A stretch of DNA of 64,000 nt from Kosakonia oryzae (GTDB taxonomy: Bacteria > Pseudomonadota > Gammaproteobacteria > Enterobacterales > Enterobacteriaceae). The stretch spans positions 62,001-126,000 of the forward strand of contig NZ_CP014007.2 of assembly GCF_001658025.2 (NCBI RefSeq), in the 5' to 3' direction. Below are positions 1 through 8,902 of the stretch, in pieces; position 1 is the first letter of the stretch; every line of letters starts with the position of its first letter. Below the pieces are notes generated by a model, which had not been told where the DNA came from, did not search any database, and was given only the letters and a program-made list of their open reading frames with translations. Both the position numbers and the translations under genes were made by a program.

Positions 1-693
1 GCAGACCAGGAGATGCTGGGCGTACTGGTGAACTATTTAACCACCGACAAAGATGGTTCCACGCGTTACACCGAGTCGTTAACCGGCGATGAGGCATTCA
101 AGGCGGCAAACGGCGATTTTCGCAAAGTTTGGCAGCTTATCGGCGCGGAATTACAGCATTTTGGCGGTGATTCGCTGATGAACTTCATTCGCCGCAACGG
201 CGTGCCGTACAAAGAGATCCTGACCGATGTGTGTAAAAAAATCGGCGTGAAAACGGATTTCTCCGCCGATACGGTAGAAATCGAGAAAGCGATGCTGGCG
301 AAGTTGTTTGAGGACTCCTGGGAAAACATGAGTGAAGCCGAACGCGCCAGCGTGCGCGCACAATTGAAAATCAACGGCAATCTGGCGGGCGGCGCGGCGC
401 TGTCCGCCATTATCGCGGCGATTCGCCTCGGCGGGTTTATGTCTTACCAGGTGTCGCTGATTGTGGCCAATGCTGTCGCCAGAGCGCTGCTGGGACGCGG
501 GCTGGCGCTGGCTGCCAATGCGGGGCTGGTGCGGGCGATCGGTATTTTCGCCGGGCCAGTGGGAATGGCGATCTCCGCGCTGCTCACACTACCGGCGCTG
601 ACCGGCCCGGCTTATCGCGTTACGTTACCGGCGGTGGTGCAAATTGCGGCGATGCGCCAGCAGCTTCTGAAACCTGAAGAGGACATTTTTTAA
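1..693 (+). CDS. YaaW family (UPF0174) protein, 5' end cut by window
   Basis: The frame is open from base 1, and the codons before the first ATG (base 13) fit the family, so the true start lies upstream and this is a 3' part of about 230 codons. The WQLI-ELQHFGGDS block near residue 40 and the AYRVTLPAVVQIA block near the end match what I recall of E. coli YaaW (about 237 aa). Function of the family is unknown. A glycine/alanine-rich hydrophobic stretch in the second half (about residues 120-200) could touch a membrane. The stop codon overlaps the start of the next gene (TAATG), so the two are probably translated together. Function is not inferable from sequence. Confidence 0.8.
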   Translation, partial: ADQEMLGVLVNYLTTDKDGSTRYTESLTGDEAFKAANGDFRKVWQLIGAELQHFGGDSLMNFIRRNGVPYKEILTDVCKKIGVKTDFSADTVEIEKAMLAKLFEDSWENMSEAERASVRAQLKINGNLAGGAALSAIIAAIRLGGFMSYQVSLIVANAVARALLGRGLALAANAGLVRAIGIFAGPVGMAISALLTLPALTGPAYRVTLPAVVQIAAMRQQLLKPEEDIF

Positions 694-1574
694 TGGATAC
701 GATATTCACGTTTGACTGGCTTAAGGTCTATCCGGACGTGCTGGAAGCGCTGCAAAACGGGAAAGCGGTGCTGCGCGACGGTGTGGCGTACTGGACGGAA
801 CTGGCGGAAAAATCAGGGATTGCGCAGCATATGCCGCTCAAACAGATCCCTTTTAACCCGGAATCCATCACCGAATTGAAGCAACTGGTGCAGATGGCGC
901 AAGCCACGCAACTGGCGGCGATCGGCCTTTCGACGGGTATTGTTGTCGGCGCAATTGTGGTGCAAACCCTGTATCTGGCGAAAAAAATCGACAAGCTACA
1001 GCAGAGCATTGACGTGATCTCCGCCGATATTCATGCGCAGAACGTCATCTTTTATATGGAAAAACTGTCGCGCTATTTTGGCGTGGTGGAATCGGCCCGC
1101 GTGTTGCTGCTGGATAAAGCGCTGGTGGAAGAGACCAAAGACGTAGCGGCAAGCCTGCTGGCGCAGTTGGCCTGCGAGCGTAATGAAGTGTTGTCGCTGA
1201 TTGATAATCTGCTCTCGTTCGCCGATGAGCTGACCGATCGCCACCTTGAGCAGGTGCTGGATTTTATCACCCTGATGATGGATATCCTGCCGAAAGCGAT
1301 CTACATCGAAAGCCAGCTTTGCGACCGCTACGGCAAATTCCGGCTGGCTGAACACTTAATGCGTGAGAATGCACAGCGCTACCGCGCCACGCTGGAAGAG
1401 TACCGCCAATGGTGTAACCGTAAAGCGAAACAGGCGATCAGTGGTAAAGCGAACCCGGAAGCGCTGGCTTTCCATAACAAAAAAACGGAACTGAGCGACC
1501 TGTTTAACTCGCCGGATAACCCGCTGTTGCTGAGTGAGTTGCAGCGTTTTACGCCGGAATTGTTGCCACGTTAA
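693..1574 (+). CDS. Unknown membrane-anchored protein coupled to YaaW-like gene
   Basis: A 293-aa protein I do not recognise. One strong hydrophobic segment (about residues 72-95) is followed by a charged, heptad-like stretch (about 97-115) and then a helical, soluble-looking C-terminal half. That suggests a single-pass membrane protein with a cytosolic or periplasmic helical domain. The ATG overlaps the stop of the YaaW-like gene by one base, which implies translational coupling and a shared role. No signal peptide or catalytic motif is visible. Base composition is like the backbone (GC-rich), so there is no sign of recent transfer. Confidence 0.75.
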   Translation: MDTIFTFDWLKVYPDVLEALQNGKAVLRDGVAYWTELAEKSGIAQHMPLKQIPFNPESITELKQLVQMAQATQLAAIGLSTGIVVGAIVVQTLYLAKKIDKLQQSIDVISADIHAQNVIFYMEKLSRYFGVVESARVLLLDKALVEETKDVAASLLAQLACERNEVLSLIDNLLSFADELTDRHLEQVLDFITLMMDILPKAIYIESQLCDRYGKFRLAEHLMRENAQRYRATLEEYRQWCNRKAKQAISGKANPEALAFHNKKTELSDLFNSPDNPLLLSELQRFTPELLPR

Positions 1575-1604
1575 ACCGGCGCAGGCACGCCCTGCGCCAC
1601 GGTT

Positions 1605-1704
1605 TTACAGCGCTTGCCGCGTCGGGCGGAAGAGAATTTCGTTGATATCCACATCGTCGGCGATCACCACCACGTTGTTCTCACCGTTATTCATGACTTC
1701 TTCG
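1605..1704 (-). pseudogene. C-terminal remnant of a short-chain dehydrogenase (SDR)
   Basis: Downstream of the cupin stop, the minus strand reads on in an SDR-like C-terminal sequence ending with DVDINEILFRPTRQAL and a stop at 1605-1607. The 'DVDINEI-RPT' ending is typical of YdfG-like short-chain dehydrogenases. No Rossmann (TGxxxGIG) or YxxxK part precedes it: upstream the frame runs into the cupin gene. I read this as the tail of a deleted oxidoreductase gene. The assignment rests on a short stretch of about 20 residues. Confidence 0.45.
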
Positions 1705-2100
1705 TTAGCCGCGATATTGCTCGTCGGTAACCTGTTCAAGCCAGGTCACCGGGCTGCCATTTAACGACTCGGCGATGGCAATATGGGTCATCGCCGTATC
1801 TGCTGTCGCGCCGTGCCAGTGTTTAACATCCTCCGGGATCCAGACGATATCGCCCGGGTTCATCTCCTGAATGGCTTCGCCTTCGCACTGGATCCAGCCT
1901 TTACCGTGGGTGACGATCAGCGTCTGGCCGAGCGGATGGGTATGCCACGCGGTGCGCGCGCCCGGTTCAAACGTCACGGTTGCGCCGCCCACGCGGGCAG
2001 GTTCTTCGGCCTTAAACGGCGCGTCGATCCGCACGCGGCCAGTGAAATATTCCTGCGGGCCTTGCGCGGAAGGAATGGAAGCATTGCGGGTGATCTTCAT
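1705..2100 (-). CDS. Cupin protein, (R)-mandelonitrile lyase-like
   Basis: A 131-aa single-domain cupin. Start chosen at the ATG at 2100 because GGAGAAAACC precedes it and the protein then begins [10 protein letters not shown], the normal length for the group; a longer frame exists but lacks a good ribosome site. The metal-binding motif is plain: [20 protein letters not shown] (His-x-His pair) followed by [17 protein letters not shown] (third His). Sequence and length closely resemble the manganese cupins related to Granulicella (R)-selective hydroxynitrile lyase. Relatives also occur beside dehydrogenases, as the SDR remnant here suggests. The physiological substrate in enterics is unknown; an oxidative or cyanohydrin role is only inference. 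Confidence 0.8.
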   Translation of the reverse strand: MKITRNASIPSAQGPQEYFTGRVRIDAPFKAEEPARVGGATVTFEPGARTAWHTHPLGQTLIVTHGKGWIQCEGEAIQEMNPGDIVWIPEDVKHWHGATADTAMTHIAIAESLNGSPVTWLEQVTDEQYRG

Positions 2101-2263
2101 GGTTTTCTCCAGTGTGGTCTTATCGTTAAGTTTACTCACCGGGCGGAAAATCGGTGGCGGCTGGCATGACCGATGCCCCGCACGGTTTCCGGGAACAGCG
2201 ATCATAGCCCTGCCAATTACCTGCGACTATTGGGGGAAATCGGCATGATCTTATGAGCCGGAA

Positions 2264-3430
2264 TCATGAATGGCGGCGCAATACCATCGCCGCGCTGGCG
2301 AGCGTGAAGAGTGCCATGACCCATGCCATTGTCCACGGCGTACCGTCGCGAAACCACGTCAGCAGCAGGGACGAAATGATGCCGCTGCCGTACTGTAAGG
2401 AACCCATTAATGCGGCGGCTGACCCGGCAATGGTTGGTACGGCATCAAGCGCCGCGGCGGTGGAGGTTGCAGCGATAATGCCGTTCATCGAGAAGAACAA
2501 GAAGACGCAGACAACGACCGCAGCAATGCCGCCCAGTTGCAGCTTCACCACCAATGCCAATGCGACGGCTGCAACAGCCGCACCCGCTACAGCGATTTTC
2601 AGCAGCCGTTCCAGCGGATGGCGCTGTACCAGCCGCCGGTTCACCACGCTCATCCCCATCAGCCCCACAATATTGATGGCGAACAGCCAGCCGTAATATT
2701 GCGGATCGATACCGTAATAGCGGATATAGACGAATGGCGACCCGGTAATAAATGCGTATGCGGAAACGTAGAAAAAAGTCAGGCACAGCGTAAAACGCAT
2801 AAAGGCGCGATTGTGCAGCAGCGAGAAATAGTTGGTAAATGCGCCCGCCAGCGAGGTGTTGACCCGTTTTTCCGGCGGCAGGGTTTCCGGCAGCGCATAG
2901 AGGGAGAGGAACATCAACCCGCCAATCACCGCCAGCAGCCAGAAAATGGCGTGCCAACTGGTGATCTTAATGATTTGCCCGCCCGCCAGCGGCCCGATAA
3001 TCGGGGCGATAGCCATAATGATGGTCAGCGTCGAGAGCATCTGCGCGGCGCGGGTGCGGGCAAACAGATCGCGGATCATCGCCCGCGCCAGCATCGGCCC
3101 GGTACAGGCGCCAAAGGCCTGAAACACGCGCCAGAAGACAATTTGCTCAATATCCGTCGACAGGGCGCAGCCAGCGGAACCGATAATAAACAGCAGCATA
3201 CCGATAAACAGCGGCCGACGGCGGCCTATGGCGTCGCTGATCGGTCCCCATACCAGTTGTGCCAGCGCGAAGCCGATTAAGAAACCGGTAATGGTCAGTT
3301 CGATATCCCCTTGCAGCTCGCTGGCCATTAGCGGCATGGCGGGTAGATAGATATCTGTCGACAGAGAAGTAAAGGCCATCAGCGCGCTGAGGATCGCGAG
3401 GAACAGCGGCCCGTGTATCTTGTTGCTCAT
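2264..3430 (-). CDS. Bcr/CflA-family drug efflux MFS transporter
   Basis: A 388-aa, 12-helix major facilitator. The first helices contain STDIYLPAMP, the signature of the Bcr/CflA (DHA1) subfamily, and the loop 2-3 motif WGPISDAIGRRRPL is the MFS motif A. The motif C-like AIAPIIGPLAGG is in helix 5. These proteins export drugs or small metabolites with protons. The ATG at 3430 is preferred since AGGATCCT precedes it; an in-frame TTG at 3466 would add 12 residues. A palindromic site lies about 75 bases upstream and may control it. Confidence 0.85.
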   Translation of the reverse strand: MSNKIHGPLFLAILSALMAFTSLSTDIYLPAMPLMASELQGDIELTITGFLIGFALAQLVWGPISDAIGRRRPLFIGMLLFIIGSAGCALSTDIEQIVFWRVFQAFGACTGPMLARAMIRDLFARTRAAQMLSTLTIIMAIAPIIGPLAGGQIIKITSWHAIFWLLAVIGGLMFLSLYALPETLPPEKRVNTSLAGAFTNYFSLLHNRAFMRFTLCLTFFYVSAYAFITGSPFVYIRYYGIDPQYYGWLFAINIVGLMGMSVVNRRLVQRHPLERLLKIAVAGAAVAAVALALVVKLQLGGIAAVVVCVFLFFSMNGIIAATSTAAALDAVPTIAGSAAALMGSLQYGSGIISSLLLTWFRDGTPWTMAWVMALFTLASAAMVLRRHS

Positions 3431-3502
3431 AGGATCCTGATTCAATAACGAGGAGGGTACCGACAAAGGCGGAACGTTATCTTAATCAGAGCGACACAAA
3501 TG

Positions 3503-3531
3503 ATAACGTCATTAAATCATAATGACGTTAT
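3503..3531. promoter_or_regulatory. Perfect inverted repeat, likely regulator operator
   Basis: Arms ATAACGTCATT (3503-3513) and AATGACGTTAT (3521-3531) are perfect 11-base reverse complements separated by 7 bases. The element lies between the efflux gene reading left and the decayed B3/B4 gene and lyase reading right, the usual place for the operator of a dimeric regulator. No regulator gene is adjacent. It is too AT-rich, and has no T-run, to be a terminator. Confidence 0.5.
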
Positions 3532-3844
3532 GAGCGATGTTCATGAATGGCATTCGCTGGCCGTTATGGTAAAGACCACCGGCTGCGCGCGGTGGCTGGC
3601 AAGTGGTGCGGGATATCTGTTTGCGCTACGGCGTGGTACCGGCCATTCACCCGGTGGTGGATCTCTACAACGCTATTCGCCTGCGCTACGCTGTTCCGGT
3701 TGGCGACGGAAATTGGGGTTCATCCTCGAGAGCCTGCCGGAAATGCCGCAGGCTGCATTATGTGAGGCAGGCGACGAACTTTTCGCCGGATTGCAACGTA
3801 TGATGCCAGGCTATTGCTGTGAGAAAACAGCGCTGGGTTTATGA
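3529..3844 (+). pseudogene. Decayed B3/B4 tRNA-editing-like domain gene
   Basis: In one frame (about 3603-3710) the translation reads VRDICLRYGVVPAIHPVVDL then YNAIRLRYAVPVG, very like the conserved 'hPxxxxLVDLYNaisLkYalPvGG' core of solo B3/B4 domains (the editing-like domain of PheRS beta). Plausible flanking pieces lie in other frames, and no frame holds a full protein of the usual size (about 220 aa). This points to a frameshifted and shortened gene. It ends 18 bases before the DapA-like gene and was perhaps in one operon with it. Confidence 0.45.
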
Positions 3845-3862
3845 CTCTGAAGGGGGTAAAGC

Positions 3863-4750
3863 ATGGATTTCACGGGGCTGAGCGCATTTCCGCTGACGCC
3901 GCTGGTTGATGAGCGGCTGGATGAAGCTGCATACGTTCGGCTGATCGAGAAGCTCCGCGTGGCCGGGGTGGATTCGATTGGCGCGTTAGGATCGACGGGT
4001 TGCTATCCCTATTTCAGCCGTAATGAACGCGCTGCCGCGCTGCGTCTGGCGACGGAGCACTCCGGCGCGGTGCCGGTGATCGCCGGGATTGGCGCACTGC
4101 GTACCCGCGATGTGCTGTGGCTGGCGGAGGATGCGCAAAAAGCGGGCGTTAGCGCGGTGCTGCTGGCGCCGGTTTCCTATCACGCGTTAACCGAAGAGGA
4201 AGTCTTTGGCCTGTACGCGGCGGTGACTCGCGAATTGTCGGTGCCGCTATGTGTTTACGATAATCCCGGTGCGACGCATTTCACCTTCAGCGATGCGCTG
4301 CTTGCTCGCATCGCCCGGTTACCCAATATTGGCTCGATCAAAATTCCTCCCCTTGGTGCGCAGGAGCGGATTGCGGCGCTGCGGGGGCACATTCCGGCAC
4401 ATATTACGCTCGGCATCAGCGGCGATGCTATCGCAGTGGACGGTCTGAGCGCTGGTTGCGGGATCTGGTATTCGGTGCTGGGCGGACTCTTCCCGCAAGC
4501 GGCGCTGGCCATCTCCCGCGCGGCGCAGGCTGGCGACATGGCGCAGGCGCGGGCGCATTCCGACGCGCTGGCACCGCTGTGGGATCTATTCAAACGCTAT
4601 GGTGGCAGCCTGCGGGTGATCGCAACTGCCGCCGAATTGCTCGGTGTGGTGACGGCGCCGTGTCTGCCGCCGCCATTACAGACGCTGCAAGGTGACGCGC
4701 GCCGTGAAGTGGCTGGGGTGATCGAAAGGCTGCGTCTGGCTGCAGAGTGA
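3863..4750 (+). CDS. DapA/NAL-family aldolase (dihydrodipicolinate synthase-like)
   Basis: A 295-aa TIM-barrel class I aldolase. It has the Schiff-base lysine at K160 (GSIKIPP), the partner tyrosine at Y132 (VYDNP) and GSTG at 43-46, the same spacing as DapA (T44/T45, Y133, K161). The usual Glu after GSTG is Cys here, and the pyruvate-binding context otherwise holds. True DapA genes sit elsewhere in enterics, so this is more likely a pyruvate-dependent lyase for a sugar acid, sialic-acid-like or hydroxyproline-type substrate. RBS GAAGGGGG precedes the ATG. Substrate cannot be told from sequence. Confidence 0.85.
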   Translation: MDFTGLSAFPLTPLVDERLDEAAYVRLIEKLRVAGVDSIGALGSTGCYPYFSRNERAAALRLATEHSGAVPVIAGIGALRTRDVLWLAEDAQKAGVSAVLLAPVSYHALTEEEVFGLYAAVTRELSVPLCVYDNPGATHFTFSDALLARIARLPNIGSIKIPPLGAQERIAALRGHIPAHITLGISGDAIAVDGLSAGCGIWYSVLGGLFPQAALAISRAAQAGDMAQARAHSDALAPLWDLFKRYGGSLRVIATAAELLGVVTAPCLPPPLQTLQGDARREVAGVIERLRLAAE

Positions 4751-4782
4751 TTGTCGCCCCGGCATTGACGTTCCTGCCGGGG

Positions 4783-5835
4783 TTAAGCTCCCAGCCTCTT
4801 CGCCACAAAACGTGAAATCGCCGGGCCGGTGATCAGCACCAGAATAAAGCGTCCGGTCTGCATCGCCATCACAAACGAGATATCAACGTGGCTTGAAGAG
4901 GCGATGATCGCCACCGTGTCTGCCCCGCCGGGGCTGGTGGCGAGATAGGCGGTGAGCGGATCGATACCGGCGAACTGCACCAGCAAAAATGCAAAGCCGC
5001 AGCACACGGCTACCAGTGTCAGCACCGACAGCAACACGCGCGGCAGTGCGCGGGCGGCGTACCAGACAATCTCCCGCGTAAAGCGCAACCCGATGCTCCA
5101 GCCAATCACCGCGTAGGAGAGCGCCAGCAGCCACGGCGGCAATTCCAGCGACAACACCCTGGTATCTTCGATAATGGTCCCCAGTATTAACGTTATCAGC
5201 ATCGGACCGGAGGGAAGTTTTACTCGCCGGGCGATCAGATAACCTGCCGCAATGACCAGCAACGTACCGGCAAACGGCAGCCAGCGCACCGGGCCGAACA
5301 GGGTAAATGTCGCAACCGCGTGATCCGGGCTGGTCGCGCCCATCCATATGCGGGTTACCAGCACCGCGACCAGCGCCACAATCATTACCCGCAGATACTG
5401 CATAAATGCCACCAGGCGGACATCGGCACCGAAACTCTCAGCCATAATGGTCATGGCTGCCGCCGCGCCCGGCGACGACCCCCAGATCGCCGTGGAGCCT
5501 GGAAAAACCTGTAGCTTCGCCATAATCCAGCCGAGAATGGCGCTGGCGAAAATCACCGAGACAATGCAACTGATAAACAGCGGCCAGTCGGCAGCAATAC
5601 GACCGAACACCGAGGGGGGAATGGCATGGGCGATCATTGCGCCAACCACCGCCTGCGCAACGCCGAAACTGGTTTTGCTTACCACTACCGGTCGGTTAAG
5701 GATGGCGAGAATAATCCCGGCAAACATCGGCCCCAGCAGGAGCGCAGCGGGCAGATGGACCCGCTCCATCATGGCGACAAAGAGCAGTGAGAGGAAAAGT
5801 AGCGGCAACCAGTTACGCAGTTTGGGCATCGCCAT
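4783..5835 (-). CDS. AbrB-family membrane protein (duplicated AbrB domain)
   Basis: About 350 aa and strongly hydrophobic, with some ten membrane segments in two similar halves. The repeated glycine/proline block is visible as SSPGAAAAMTIMAESFGADV in the first half and TSPGGADTVAIIASSSHVD in the second. This is the family annotated 'AbrB' after E. coli AbrB, once thought a regulator of aidB, now viewed as a transporter-like membrane protein of unknown substrate. Start taken at the ATG at 5835 (GGAG eight bases before); GTG at 5844 is an alternative. It ends convergently with the aldolase gene about 30 bases away. Confidence 0.8.
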   Translation of the reverse strand: MAMPKLRNWLPLLFLSLLFVAMMERVHLPAALLLGPMFAGIILAILNRPVVVSKTSFGVAQAVVGAMIAHAIPPSVFGRIAADWPLFISCIVSVIFASAILGWIMAKLQVFPGSTAIWGSSPGAAAAMTIMAESFGADVRLVAFMQYLRVMIVALVAVLVTRIWMGATSPDHAVATFTLFGPVRWLPFAGTLLVIAAGYLIARRVKLPSGPMLITLILGTIIEDTRVLSLELPPWLLALSYAVIGWSIGLRFTREIVWYAARALPRVLLSVLTLVAVCCGFAFLLVQFAGIDPLTAYLATSPGGADTVAIIASSSHVDISFVMAMQTGRFILVLITGPAISRFVAKRLGA

Positions 5836-6593
5836 CAGCAGCACTCCGGATGAGTGGCAGTGATAACCGTGGGATCAGCGAAAGACATAACACTCCCTGA
5901 ACAATAACAGTTTGAAAAGCAAGGCATGTCTTTCGAATGTAAGCGTTCTATACGGGTAGTGCAATCTTTCATCTGGCACTGGGCAGCAGAGTTCGCTTTT
6001 GACTATTACAGATAAAATTTAAGAGGCTGGTTAACAACGTCGTTTGTCAGCTTTGTGTAATCTGCAATTGTTAATTAATTTCTTAATCATTCGCTTGCTG
6101 TATGAAAAATCCTAAAACATGATCGGCATTCTTGCTATTAAGAAAAAGATAACTAATTTTAGTAGGTAACTATTCGACAGGTAGCAAAAGTTAGAAAATA
6201 AAATTTTCCCTTCATCCATTTTTTTCTTTTTTAATAATTAAGATACGTTAATCAACCTGTTAATTAATACGGTGTTACAAAATTCCGTATGAATAAGCGC
6301 TTTAGCGCTCATAGTGCATTGCTTTGATATATTCCAGTTATTTTTTTTCGTTTTATTTTACCGATTAGCTTGCGAAGTTTTTAACGGAAATATAATGTAT
6401 TATTAACAACTCTAACGGTGCAGGCGAGACGGTAGAGTAGAATACCTGGTCATTATTTATTCATAATATTATGGGTGGAAAACCTTTATTTTTCAATGGG
6501 AAAGGTAAATCCTGCAGCAAACGTTAACACTACTCTGACAAACGTATCAGTCATGTGGACGAGGCGAGAAATAACCTTATCGGGAGGCTGAAT
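5836..6593. other. Long AT-rich intergenic region without a gene
   Basis: About 760 bases between the AbrB-like gene and the LuxR-type regulator. It becomes strongly AT-rich from about 6000 on and no frame looks coding. A short hairpin, AGCGC-TTTA-GCGCT (6296-6309), is visible, as are many TAAT/TTAA tracts of the kind bound by H-NS. The region probably holds both divergent promoters and marks the left edge of the variable zone before selC. Confidence 0.5.
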
Positions 6594-7223
6594 ATGTATA
6601 TCATCTCACAAGATAGTTACTTTGTGATGGGCATGGATATACTGCTCAAAACGATTAATCCTTGCGCAACACATACATTGATTGCGTACGATCGTGGGGA
6701 TGAACAAATATTATTCTTTAGCGTGGATAAACTCATTTTAATCCTGAGTGAAGAAAAAAGTTTTCCTTCGTTTATATGTTCACGATTCATAAAAGTGGAT
6801 AAATCTTCCTCTTTATCTTTCCTGAAGCATGAGCTTAAGAAAACCATTAAGTTATTGAAAGGAAAATCAAAGTTTGATATTACCCGAGAAATCCACCTGA
6901 ATAAAACGGAGCATAAAATTTTACTCCTGCTTCTGGATTACCAGGCGGGTGATGAAATTGCGCAAGCGCTCGGTTTGGATAAGAAAATCGTCAGTAATTA
7001 CAAAAACTCGATCCTGCGAAAACTCGGGTTAAACAGCGTCGCGGAACTGATCCAGATCTACAATAACTGGAATGACTGTTTTTGCTGTATTGCCGGTAAA
7101 GTTGTACCGGAGGCGACCTTTCAGGAGCGCAAAGACAGCAACGAGTTGAAAATGGTCAGATCCCCGACGCGCTACAATTTCCCTGCTCCCCCTACCCGAC
7201 GTTTGTTAATGCATATGCAATAA
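6594..7223 (+). CDS. LuxR-type HTH transcriptional regulator
   Basis: A 209-aa protein with a C-terminal LuxR/FixJ helix-turn-helix (about residues 102-157: TEHKILLLLLDYQAGDEIAQ, then VSNYKNSILRKLGLNSVAEL). The N-terminal 90 residues do not show a normal receiver phospho-acceptor pattern, and I see no autoinducer-binding domain. This resembles the many enteric orphan regulators of the BglJ/RcsA/CsgD sort. Start chosen at the ATG at 6594, which has GGGAGG seven bases upstream; an in-frame GTG at 6555 lies further up. AT-rich coding sequence and long AT-rich leader suggest acquired, H-NS-silenced DNA. Target genes unknown. Confidence 0.8.
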   Translation: MYIISQDSYFVMGMDILLKTINPCATHTLIAYDRGDEQILFFSVDKLILILSEEKSFPSFICSRFIKVDKSSSLSFLKHELKKTIKLLKGKSKFDITREIHLNKTEHKILLLLLDYQAGDEIAQALGLDKKIVSNYKNSILRKLGLNSVAELIQIYNNWNDCFCCIAGKVVPEATFQERKDSNELKMVRSPTRYNFPAPPTRRLLMHMQ

Positions 7224-7324
7224 GACTTATTCACAAAACGGTTCAGGTCACCTGGTGCACTGCCACTACCACGTACCAGGAGATTCTGTTGGATCTTCGT
7301 GACGTATTCACGCCATCAGGGCCA

Positions 7325-7606
7325 TCAAAAATCATAGGCATTGATGATCTTCATTAATTCCTCGTCGTTTTTATACTTTTCCCGTAACGTTTTGAGCTGA
7401 ACCACGGCTTTGCCGCAGGTGGCTTCAAGGTTGGCATCCAGCGCTTTTTGCTGTTGCTCATCGAGATCGCTGTCCTGTTCGCTGGCAAAATGTTCGCACT
7501 GCTCGGCAAGCGCGCGGAAATCACTGACATCTTTCGGTAACGGTGCTGCGGCAAAAGCGGTGTTGAAGTAAAAAACGGTGGCGACGATAAAAAATGAGCG
7601 TTTCAT
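7325..7606 (-). CDS. Small exported protein of unknown function
   Basis: 93 aa with a clear Sec signal peptide (basic MKRS, hydrophobic core, AFA-A cleavage site at about residue 20). The mature part is a roughly 73-residue acidic, helical chain (CEHFASEQDSDLDEQQQKAL) containing two cysteines (in EQCEHF and ATCGKA) that could form a disulfide in the periplasm. I do not recognise a family. It lies alone and convergent with the LuxR-type regulator. Confidence 0.65.
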   Translation of the reverse strand: MKRSFFIVATVFYFNTAFAAAPLPKDVSDFRALAEQCEHFASEQDSDLDEQQQKALDANLEATCGKAVVQLKTLREKYKNDEELMKIINAYDF

Positions 7607-8075
7607 CGGTTGTTGTCTGTTGGTTGTTATCTATCGGTTTTTGGAGTGCCTATGTTACTCCTGAACGCCCTGAGTGATAAATCACGGTGGCGCCCGATAT
7701 CGGTTGTTTTATGCGCAGATAACGTTGGTGAGGACGGGGTTCGTCTTGCTGGCCGGGCGCGTTTGGCGAATACGGTAATATTTTCCTCATCCTCTATTAT
7801 TATCGTCACCCTTGCAAATACAGAAGGGCCCATTAGAGGTGAAGGGAAAATAGTGTATTGCATTGTTAATGCAGTTTGCGTTGCGTCTTAACGCAAATAA
7901 CAAATCATCAAATAAAAATCATTGTGTTAAACGCGTTAGTGTTTATTGTAATTCTTATTTAAAGCGTTTTTAGAAGATTCTTACAGTGCATACTTATATA
8001 GTTTTCATTCATGCGATCAGATCTTAATGTACTTTTTAATGGGTTAATAACTTATAAAATTAAGGTGCAATGTAA
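7607..8075. other. Intergenic region, no convincing gene
   Basis: About 470 bases. Open frames exist on both strands between 7610 and 7891, but neither has a good ribosome site or a protein-like composition. The last 180 bases are very AT-rich and must contain the promoter of the protease-like gene. Confidence 0.4.
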
Positions 8076-8759
8076 ATGAATGAAATATTAAATGGATTTG
8101 AGAAGTGCGTCGATATTTATAGGGATTACAATAATTATCTTGATAAGCATCAGCTTAATGGTATTTGCTTCGGTTCCTCGCTGTACTGGACTTCTGATGC
8201 GCTGCGAGAAATTGCCAATGATAAAAATACAGTTGGATTTGCCATTAATGACAAACAGCGTTTTTTTGATTTTGGTAATTATGTGCAAAATTCTGCCATA
8301 AAAATGCACAGAACAACAGAAGGGCGTATACAACTTCTGCAAACGTTAAACAGGCAGGAGGATTTATTAGCAAAGCGAGCCGGTTACAGATTACATTATG
8401 AGTTGGCGGGCGATACTGCTGCGAGATTTCACATGGAATGTATTCTGAACAATGTCCCAGCATATAATAATACTGCCATTGTTATATCCACGGCATTAAG
8501 CGAAAGGATCCTGCATCCCCTTGAGCATACGTATTCCAGCTTTTCACATTCTACGGCACTGTTAAATTGTGGCGGATCGGTTTATTTATTTGATGTTAAC
8601 GAGGGGGTTTACAGGCTGAGAAAAAATAGTGCCTGCTCATGCGAAACTGTTTTTAATGTTATCGCCCATAACCTTGGTTTATCCGGTATCGGAAATATAA
8701 ACTATGATCTGCGCTGGGATGGACATGTTTTTATGCGCTTGAAAAAAACAAGATCGTGA
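8076..8759 (+). CDS. YopT/AvrPphB-like cysteine protease (C58 type), putative effector
   Basis: A 227-aa AT-rich gene. Three blocks match the catalytic core of peptidase family C58. GICFGSSLYW holds Cys31, SHSTALL holds His158, and YLFDVNEG holds Asp173 (family form FDPNxG). The His-Asp spacing of 15 equals AvrPphB (H212/D227) and is close to YopT (H258/D274); the Cys-His spacing of 127 is close to their 114-119. Members cleave prenylated Rho GTPases (YopT) or host kinases (AvrPphB) after type III delivery. No signal peptide and no secretion genes are in the window, so delivery is open. AAGGTG lies upstream of the ATG. The assignment rests on motif geometry, not overall similarity. Confidence 0.65.
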   Translation: MNEILNGFEKCVDIYRDYNNYLDKHQLNGICFGSSLYWTSDALREIANDKNTVGFAINDKQRFFDFGNYVQNSAIKMHRTTEGRIQLLQTLNRQEDLLAKRAGYRLHYELAGDTAARFHMECILNNVPAYNNTAIVISTALSERILHPLEHTYSSFSHSTALLNCGGSVYLFDVNEGVYRLRKNSACSCETVFNVIAHNLGLSGIGNINYDLRWDGHVFMRLKKTRS

Positions 8760-8902
8760 TTATAAAAAACTGATGAACCATAACGTCTCGGGGGTGTTTT
8801 ATACCTCCGATTGACAATCAAGGGTATTAAAAAACAATTTTATTATATATAAAATTGTGATTATTTCTTTAGCCATTATATTAATGAAAATAAAAGATTC
8901 CA

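Noticed and set aside
7610-7891. Open frames on both strands behind the small exported protein gene
   Set aside because: No ribosome site, no protein-like pattern, and the two frames shadow each other.
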